NCBI GenBank assembly: GCA_902489925.1
Contig: CABUBX010000069.1
Location: 1 to 11,256, forward strand
Source of the DNA: an uncultured Lachnospiraceae bacterium
Lineage (GTDB): Bacteria > Bacillota > Clostridia > Lachnospirales > Lachnospiraceae
Direction: 5' to 3'
DNA length: 11,256 nt
Shown here: in pieces, positions 6,531-11,256 of the stretch
Numbering within the stretch: the stretch's first letter is position 1
Layout of the letters: every line of letters begins with the position of its first letter
Notes under the pieces: model-generated
The model's input: only the letters and a program-made list of their open reading frames with translations
Database searches by the model: none
What the model was told of the DNA's origin: nothing
Translations under genes and position numbers: made by a program

Positions 6531-6564
6531 AATCTTATTTATGTCTATAAATAAGATTATTTTT
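6531..6564 (+). promoter_or_regulatory. Hairpin with T-run in the rnf leader, possible attenuator
   Basis: AATCTTATTTAT (6531-6542) pairs perfectly with ATAAATAAGATT (6547-6558) around a GTCT loop, and five T residues follow at 6560-6564. Only one of the twelve pairs is G-C, so the stem is weak for a terminator. It ends nine bases before the AGGAGG of rnfC and could act as an attenuator, a 5' stabiliser, or a brake on ribosome access. Confidence 0.5.
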
Positions 6565-6567
6565 AAG

Positions 6568-6573
6568 AGGAGG
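6568..6573 (+). promoter_or_regulatory. Ribosome binding site that decides the rnfC start
   Basis: A perfect AGGAGG, 6 nt before ATG 6580. An in-frame ATG at 6541 lies inside the leader hairpin, has no ribosome binding site and would add 13 residues (SINKIIFKRRIH after Met) that do not look like RnfC. Confidence 0.85.
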
Positions 6574-6579
6574 ATTCAT

Positions 6580-7926
6580 ATGTCTAGTAATTCAAATGGA
6601 ATTCTTGGTAAGTTAGGATTCGTGAAGAGTCCCGGTGCACCAGTGCCTCACAGAAAAAATACTAAGGACATGGAAACGGTTGACATGCCAGTTCCGGCAT
6701 TAGTCACAATACCGATGTCAATGCACATTGGTGCGCCATGTACACCTAAAGTAAAAGTGGGAGACACAGTCTATGTAGGCCAGGTGATTGGTGACAGCGA
6801 CGCTTTTGTATCTGCGCCTATTCACTCCAGCGTATCAGGAAAGGTCAAGAAAATTGACACGATTCTGTCTTCAAATGGCGCAAATACACCTTGCGTTATT
6901 ATTGAAAGCGACGGAGAACAGACACCTGACCCATCAATTCAGCCGCCTAAGGTTGAAAATAATGCCGATTTGGTGAAAGCAATCAGAAATTCCGGTCTTG
7001 TCGGACTCGGCGGTGCGGGCTTCCCTGCACATGTAAAGTTAAATCCGGCACCGGAGGTTAAGGCAAAAGTTGATACACTTGTTATTAACGGTGCAGAATG
7101 TGAGCCTTATCTGACTGCGGATGTCCGTGAAATTTTAGAAAATTCAGCGGATATTATTTCCGGTATCAAAACCGTAGCAAAACTTCTTGAGGTTAAGGAG
7201 ACAATCATCGGTATTGAGGATAATAAGCCGGAAGCTATTAAGCTTATGCAAGAGCTTGCTGCAAAGGAAAGCGGCGTAACAATTAAAGTGCACTCACTGC
7301 CTTCAAGATATCCTCAGGGTGCAGAGAAAGTTTTAATTGAGCAGTGCACAGGTCGTCAGGTGCCTCCGGGAAAACTTCCGGCAGATGTCGGCGTCGTTGT
7401 TATGAACGTTACATCTGTAGCATTTGTTGCAGGATATTTGAAGACAGGTATGCCGCTTATTTCAAAACGTGTCACTGTAGATGGCTCTGCTGTCAATGAA
7501 CCTAAAAATGTAAGAGCATTAATCGGTACGCCTGTAAAAGATGTCATTGCATTTTGCGGCGGTTATAAGGGAGAGCCTGCGAAGCTGTTGTATGGCGGCC
7601 CTATGATGGGTACACCGATTGTGACTGATGAGCAGCCGATTTTAAAGAACACAAACGGTATTCTTGCATTTAACCGCGCAGAAGCAGAAAGCTATGAAGA
7701 ATCAGACTGTATTCGTTGTGCACGCTGTGTCAACGCTTGTCCGATGAATCTTATGCCGACACTTCTTGAACAGAATACAAGAATGGGCAGAGCAGATGAG
7801 CTTGCCCGTCTTAATATTATGACATGTATGGAATGTGGCTGCTGTTCATTTGTCTGTCCGGCAAACAGAAAGCTTGTTCAGACAATCAGAATCGGTAAGA
7901 CGGTTTTAAGGAATAGTGGAAAGTAG
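6580..7926 (+). CDS. rnfC: Rnf complex subunit RnfC (NAD-reducing iron-sulfur flavoprotein)
   Basis: RnfC is the peripheral cytoplasmic subunit that binds FMN and NAD(H) and carries two [4Fe-4S] clusters; it passes electrons from the complex to NAD+. The 448-residue product has an N-terminal biotinyl/lipoyl-like region (PVPALVTIPM, then APIHSSVSGKV at 79-89). The NuoF-like glycine-rich loop GLVGLGGAGFPAHVKL is at 139-154 and NGAECEPYLTADVREIL at 170-186. An SLBB-like region follows around 290-330. Two cluster motifs close the protein: C377, C380, C383, C387-P and C416, C419, C422, C426-P. There are no membrane helices. It is the first gene of the operon, 8 nt before rnfD. First position of rnfC and the order C-D-G-E-A-B are typical of clostridial Rnf. 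Translation starts at 6580, not at the upstream ATG. Confidence 0.96.
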   Translation: MSSNSNGILGKLGFVKSPGAPVPHRKNTKDMETVDMPVPALVTIPMSMHIGAPCTPKVKVGDTVYVGQVIGDSDAFVSAPIHSSVSGKVKKIDTILSSNGANTPCVIIESDGEQTPDPSIQPPKVENNADLVKAIRNSGLVGLGGAGFPAHVKLNPAPEVKAKVDTLVINGAECEPYLTADVREILENSADIISGIKTVAKLLEVKETIIGIEDNKPEAIKLMQELAAKESGVTIKVHSLPSRYPQGAEKVLIEQCTGRQVPPGKLPADVGVVVMNVTSVAFVAGYLKTGMPLISKRVTVDGSAVNEPKNVRALIGTPVKDVIAFCGGYKGEPAKLLYGGPMMGTPIVTDEQPILKNTNGILAFNRAEAESYEESDCIRCARCVNACPMNLMPTLLEQNTRMGRADELARLNIMTCMECGCCSFVCPANRKLVQTIRIGKTVLRNSGK

Positions 7927-7934
7927 GTGTAAAT

Positions 7935-8867
7935 ATGGATAATAAATTAATCGTATCTTCATCGCCGCATATTAACAGCCCGGTGAAGACAAAAAATATT
8001 ATGATTGATGTTATTATTGCGTTAATACCTGCTTTAATCGCATCAGTTATTGTTTTTGGACCGAGAGCACTTATTGTAAGCTGCGTCAGTGTGTTTGCCT
8101 GTGTGCTTGCGGAGTACATAAGCCGTAAAGTGATGAAGCGTGAAAACACAATCGGTGATTTCAGTGCTGTAGTCACAGGCCTTTTATTAGCCTTCAACCT
8201 TCCTTCAGGGATTCCTCTCTGGATGGCAGCTTTAGGCGGCGTTATTGCAATCGTAGTTGTAAAGCAGATGTTTGGTGGTATTGGTCAGAACTTTGTGAAT
8301 CCTGCGCTTGCAGCACGTATTATTTTGATGACATCCTTCCCGACAGCGATGACAACATGGCCATCACCTGTTGACGGTACAGCATGTGCAACACCGCTTG
8401 CTTTAATCGCCGGCGGAAATACATCTGAGCTTCCTTCATATTTAGATATGTTTTTAGGAAACAGAGGCGGATGTCTCGGTGAAACATGCATTTTAGCATT
8501 ACTTATCGGCGGTGTTTACCTTGTGATTAAAAAGGTAATTTCTCCGATTATCCCTCTGACATATATTGCCGTTGTATTTATTTTTACAGCAATTTTAGGT
8601 CAGGACCCTGTGATGCAGATTTTATCCGGCGGTTTATTCCTCGGTGCAATCTTCATGGCAACAGACTATACAACAAGCCCGCTGACAAATAAGGGCAAGT
8701 TTATCTATGCAATCGGATGTGGTCTTTTAACAGTGCTTATTCGTACATTCGGTTCATTACCGGAAGGTGTATCCTTCTCCATTATTATTATGAACATTCT
8801 TGTGCCTCATATTGAAAGAATGACAACACCGAAAGCTTTTGGTGTGAGAAAGGAGGCCGCTAAATAA
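7935..8867 (+). CDS. rnfD: Rnf complex subunit RnfD (membrane flavoprotein)
   Basis: RnfD is an integral membrane subunit that carries a covalently bound FMN and takes part in electron flow and ion transport. The 310-residue product has about nine or ten hydrophobic helices. Conserved blocks are GGIGQNFVNPALAARIIL at 114-131 and MATDYTTSPLT at 241-251. The likely FMN-bearing Thr is T153 in D147-GTACAT-P. The ApbE flavinylation consensus is Dxx(s/t)gAT; here the Asp and the AT are kept, but the s/t is Ala and the Gly is Cys. A modest GTAGGTG ribosome binding site lies at 7923-7929, overlapping the end of rnfC. The stop TAA shares its last base with the rnfG start codon. ApbE, needed to attach the flavin, is not in this window. 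Confidence 0.95.
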   Translation: MDNKLIVSSSPHINSPVKTKNIMIDVIIALIPALIASVIVFGPRALIVSCVSVFACVLAEYISRKVMKRENTIGDFSAVVTGLLLAFNLPSGIPLWMAALGGVIAIVVVKQMFGGIGQNFVNPALAARIILMTSFPTAMTTWPSPVDGTACATPLALIAGGNTSELPSYLDMFLGNRGGCLGETCILALLIGGVYLVIKKVISPIIPLTYIAVVFIFTAILGQDPVMQILSGGLFLGAIFMATDYTTSPLTNKGKFIYAIGCGLLTVLIRTFGSLPEGVSFSIIIMNILVPHIERMTTPKAFGVRKEAAK

Positions 8868-9415
8868 TGAAAATGGATGTTAAAGAAATTTTAAAACCGA
8901 CGCTTATTTTAGCGGTTATTGCAACGGTTGTCACAGCACTTCTCGTGTTGACAAACGGTGTGACAAAAGATAAGATTGCCGAACTTCAGGCAAAAGCTGA
9001 GGATGAGGCAAAGCTTGCAGTTCTTCCTGATGCCGACGGCTTTGAAGAAAAAGAAGTTGACGGTCAGGTTTATTATGAAGCAACAAACGGTGCAGGTTAT
9101 GTATTTTCTACATCAAGCAAAGGCTACGGCGGTCCTGTTGTTGTAATGACAGGTATTTCTGCTGATGGCGAAGTTACAGGTGTAAAGCTTACAAGCCAAA
9201 ACGAAACACCGGGTCTTGGACAGAAAGCCCTTGATGCTTCATTTACAGACCAGTATTTGATGGCGCTGCCTGAAGGCGGTTTTGCAGTAAAGAAAGACAG
9301 TCCTTCAGGTCAGATTGATGCTATTGCCGGTGCGACAATTACATCAAGAGCCGTGACAAATTCAGTAAATGCTGCAATTGAAGCTTATAACGCAGTTACA
9401 GGAGGTGCTAATTAA
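8867..9415 (+). CDS. rnfG: Rnf complex subunit RnfG (extracytoplasmic flavoprotein)
   Basis: RnfG is anchored by one N-terminal helix and exposes an FMN-binding domain on the outer face of the membrane. The 182-residue product shows this helix at about 11-30 (PTLILAVIATVVTALLVLTN). A soluble domain follows with NETPGLG at 112-118 and the flavin-attachment motif D151-AIAGAT157, where T157 should carry FMN through a phosphoester bond made by ApbE. Start ATG 8867 overlaps the rnfD stop by one base (TAATG); AGGAGG lies at 8851-8856 within rnfD, 10 nt upstream. A second ATG two codons on is possible, but the first fits the coupled arrangement seen in the next two genes. The length is slightly short for the family but all motifs are present. 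Confidence 0.95.
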   Translation: MKMDVKEILKPTLILAVIATVVTALLVLTNGVTKDKIAELQAKAEDEAKLAVLPDADGFEEKEVDGQVYYEATNGAGYVFSTSSKGYGGPVVVMTGISADGEVTGVKLTSQNETPGLGQKALDASFTDQYLMALPEGGFAVKKDSPSGQIDAIAGATITSRAVTNSVNAAIEAYNAVTGGAN

Positions 9416-10104
9416 TGGCTAAGAAAGAAAAAAGCCTTGGCGAGGTTTTTACCGCCGGTTTTGTAAAAGAGAATCCTGTACTGAGATTAGTCCTTGGTAC
9501 CTGTCCGACACTTGCTGTCACGACAATGGCATTTAACGGTCTTGGTATGGGTGCTGCCGCAACAGTCGTATTAGTCGGTTCAAACCTTGTAATTTCATTA
9601 CTTCGTAAGGTAATTCCTGATAAGGTTCGTATTCCTGCGTTTATTACAATTATCGCCGGATTCGTAACAATCGTTCAGATGTTTGTTAAGGCATTTGCCC
9701 CTGCTTTGGACGAAGCGTTGGGTATTTATTTACCGCTTATTGTTGTAAACTGTATTATTCTTGGACGTGCAGAGAGCTTTGCAAGCAAGAATAAACCGCT
9801 GCCGGCAGTCCTTGACGGTCTCGGCATGGGTATCGGTTTTACAATTGCCCTTATTTTAATGGGCGGTATCCGTGAGATTATCGGTAACGGAACATTCTTC
9901 GGTATGGTATTAAACAGCGGAAGCATTGTGCCTCCGATGCTTATTTTCATTCTGCCTCCGGGAGGTTTCTTTGTATTCGGTATGCTTGTGGCACTTGCCA
10001 ATAAGCTTGCAGTGAAGAAGGGTAAAGAGCCTGCAAAACTCGGCTGCGGCGGATGTCCGATGAATGACACATGTTCAAAGGCAGCGGAAGGAGGATGTGA
10101 ATAA
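9415..10104 (+). CDS. rnfE: Rnf complex subunit RnfE (integral membrane)
   Basis: RnfE is a membrane subunit that pairs with RnfA; each gives two cysteines to an iron-sulfur centre in the membrane, as described for the homologous NqrD/NqrE. The 229-residue product has about six helices. The key cysteines are C30 in LGTCPTLAV and C113 in LPLIVVNCIILGRAE. Other family blocks include GMGIGFTIALILMGGIREI at 137-154. The C-terminal cytoplasmic tail is unusual: after the charged stretch KKGKEPAK it has four more cysteines, C211, C214, C220 and C228, spaced CxxC-x5-C-x7-C and rich in Gly, which could bind a metal. The start overlaps the rnfG stop by one base, with AGGAGG at 9400-9405. Confidence 0.95.
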   Translation: MAKKEKSLGEVFTAGFVKENPVLRLVLGTCPTLAVTTMAFNGLGMGAAATVVLVGSNLVISLLRKVIPDKVRIPAFITIIAGFVTIVQMFVKAFAPALDEALGIYLPLIVVNCIILGRAESFASKNKPLPAVLDGLGMGIGFTIALILMGGIREIIGNGTFFGMVLNSGSIVPPMLIFILPPGGFFVFGMLVALANKLAVKKGKEPAKLGCGGCPMNDTCSKAAEGGCE

Positions 10105-10700
10105 TGTCAGTAACAAATTTAGTATCAATTCTTTTGGCTGCAATTTTAACAAATAACTTTATTTTGTCAAAGTTCTTAGGTATTTGTCCGTTCCTTGGCG
10201 TATCCAAGAAGCTTGATACAGCAGTCGGTATGTCTGCAGCCGTTATTTTCGTTATGGTAATCGCTACAGCGGTAACATGGCCATTACAGACATTTTTATT
10301 AACACCGAATGACTTGGATTATTTACAGACAATCGTATTTATCCTCGTTATTGCCGCATTGGTACAGTTTATTGAGATTTTCTTAAAGAAATATATGAAG
10401 AGTCTTTATCAGGCACTCGGCGTATATCTTCCGCTCATCACAACAAACTGTGCGGTACTTGGTGTAACAACATTAAATATCGATGAAGGCTATGGCTTTG
10501 TAGAATCTATCGTCAACGCTTTAGGCGGCGGTCTTGGATTTATGCTTGCCATGGTATTGTTTGCAGGTGTCAGAGGAAGAATTGAGTCCAGCAATATCCC
10601 TAAATCACTTCAGGGACTTCCGATTACACTTGTATCAGCGTCACTTGTTGCTTGTTCATTCCTTGGTTTCCAGGGACTTGTAGACGGTTTATTCAGATAA
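10104..10700 (+). CDS. rnfA: Rnf complex subunit RnfA (integral membrane)
   Basis: RnfA is the inverted-topology partner of RnfE in the membrane core. The 198-residue product has about six helices. Signature blocks are NNFILSKFLGICPFLGVS at 17-34, with C28, and YLPLITTNCAVLG at 108-120, with C116; these two cysteines are expected to hold one side of the intramembrane iron-sulfur centre. The repeat-like similarity to RnfE (GTCP and VNC blocks) is visible. The start overlaps the rnfE stop by one base, with AAGGAGG at 10088-10094. rnfB follows after 12 nt. Confidence 0.96.
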   Translation: MSVTNLVSILLAAILTNNFILSKFLGICPFLGVSKKLDTAVGMSAAVIFVMVIATAVTWPLQTFLLTPNDLDYLQTIVFILVIAALVQFIEIFLKKYMKSLYQALGVYLPLITTNCAVLGVTTLNIDEGYGFVESIVNALGGGLGFMLAMVLFAGVRGRIESSNIPKSLQGLPITLVSASLVACSFLGFQGLVDGLFR

Positions 10701-10712
10701 GGAGGGGCCATA

Positions 10713-11256
10713 ATGACAGGAGTAATCAGTGTTCTTATTATCGGCCTTATCGCAGGTCTGATATTGTCTATTGCATCTATCGTGTTTGCTGTGCCGGTGG
10801 ATGAAAAACAGGCAGCAGTCAGAGAATGTCTGCCGGGTGCCAACTGTGGTGCCTGTGGATTTTCGGGCTGTGACGGTTATGCGACAGCATTGGCAGCAGG
10901 TGAGGCAGAGAATGGTCTTTGTTCACCGGGCGGTCCGGATGTTGCCGAGGAGATAGCGGCAGTGCTTGGTATAGCAGCAGGCACTGTAGAGAAAAAAGTA
11001 GCAATGATTCGCTGCGGTGGTCATTGTGATAATGTTGCACAAAAGATGGAGTATCAGGGTGTAGATACATGTCAGGCAGTGAGCCTTATGTATGCCGGTG
11101 ACAGCGCTTGTGCTTATGGCTGTCTCGGTCACGGAGATTGTGCGGCAGCCTGTCCTGAAAATGCCATTACAATCTGCAACGGTCTTGCAGTTGTCAATCC
11201 TGAGCTTTGTGTTGGCTGCGGCATTTGTGCAAAGACATGTCCAAAGCATGTTATTG
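10713..11256 (+). CDS. rnfB: Rnf complex subunit RnfB, 3' end beyond window
   Basis: RnfB is the ferredoxin-facing iron-sulfur subunit, through which electrons enter the complex. The first 181 residues are present and the frame is open to the window end. A membrane anchor lies at about 4-27 (VISVLIIGLIAGLILSIASI). It is followed by the RnfB-type four-cysteine cluster C45, C48, C53 and C70 (NCGACGFSGC). Next come family-typical cysteines C101, C105 and C120, then a ferredoxin-like pair of motifs: C133, C137, C143, C147-P (ACAYGCLGHGDCAAACP) and C166, C169, C172, C176-P (CVGCGICAKTCP). The start ATG has AAGGAGGGG at 10699-10707. Clostridial RnfB proteins often carry further ferredoxin repeats, so more clusters may lie beyond the edge. 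Confidence 0.95.
   Translation, partial: MTGVISVLIIGLIAGLILSIASIVFAVPVDEKQAAVRECLPGANCGACGFSGCDGYATALAAGEAENGLCSPGGPDVAEEIAAVLGIAAGTVEKKVAMIRCGGHCDNVAQKMEYQGVDTCQAVSLMYAGDSACAYGCLGHGDCAAACPENAITICNGLAVVNPELCVGCGICAKTCPKHVI

Noticed and set aside
6490..6540. Rex (redox-sensing repressor) site in the rnf promoter
   Set aside because: No acceptable match to TTGTTAA-N4-TTAACAA; TTGATAAAAT copies are direct, not inverted.
6541..6579. Upstream in-frame ATG for rnfC
   Set aside because: Sits inside the leader hairpin with no ribosome binding site; the AGGAGG serves ATG 6580.
9726..10070. Minus-strand open frames across rnfE, rnfA and rnfB
   Set aside because: Shadows of the membrane-protein genes; Pro/Ser-rich with no start signals.
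1..11256. CRISPR array, insertion sequence, tRNA or rRNA
   Set aside because: No spaced direct repeats, transposase, terminal repeats or tRNA-like cloverleaf were seen on either strand.

Overview
The window looks like chromosomal core sequence from an anaerobic Firmicute, most likely a Lachnospiraceae-type Clostridium relative. The evidence is low-to-moderate GC, strong AGGAGG ribosome binding sites, many T-run terminators, and an Rnf complex encoded in the clostridial order rnfC-D-G-E-A-B. No insertion sequence, phage gene, CRISPR array, tRNA or rRNA is visible. The taxon is inferred from gene order and style, not from a marker gene.

Layout. (1) 1-146 is a short leader with a possible extended -10 promoter. 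(2) 162-2051 (+) holds maf, a nucleotide pyrophosphatase of the YhdE type, followed 15 nt later by an unrecognised 426-residue protein; the pair ends at a strong hairpin terminator. (3) 2104-3606 (-) holds an M32 zinc carboxypeptidase that converges on the same hairpin. It starts at TTG, 49 codons inside the longest open frame, and has a clear promoter of its own. (4) 3607-4071 is a 465-nt divergent intergenic region with several inverted repeats. (5) 4072-5178 (+) is a standalone sugar-ABC-transporter ATPase (UgpC/MsmK type) with its own terminator. (6) 5297-6385 (+) is a CdaR/PucR-type regulator with its own extended -10 promoter and terminator. (7) 6490-11256 (+) is the rnf operon, with a good sigma-A promoter, a hairpin in the leader, rnfC, rnfD, rnfG, rnfE and rnfA complete, and rnfB cut off by the window end.

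How the genes work together. The six Rnf proteins form one membrane complex that moves electrons from reduced ferredoxin to NAD+ and couples this to H+ or Na+ export. RnfB takes electrons from ferredoxin, RnfA/E and the flavoproteins RnfD/G carry them through the membrane, and RnfC reduces NAD+. Junctions D/G, G/E and E/A each overlap by one base (TAATG), which suggests coupled translation. The UgpC/MsmK-type ATPase has no permease or binding-protein gene beside it, so it probably energises several sugar importers encoded elsewhere. The neighbouring CdaR-like regulator may control sugar use, but that is a guess from position.

I see no obviously new multi-gene system. The most interesting leads are regulatory: the rnf leader hairpin and tandem repeats, the nested inverted repeats ahead of the ATPase gene, one unassigned protein, and small departures in RnfD (flavin-attachment motif) and RnfE (cysteine-rich tail).
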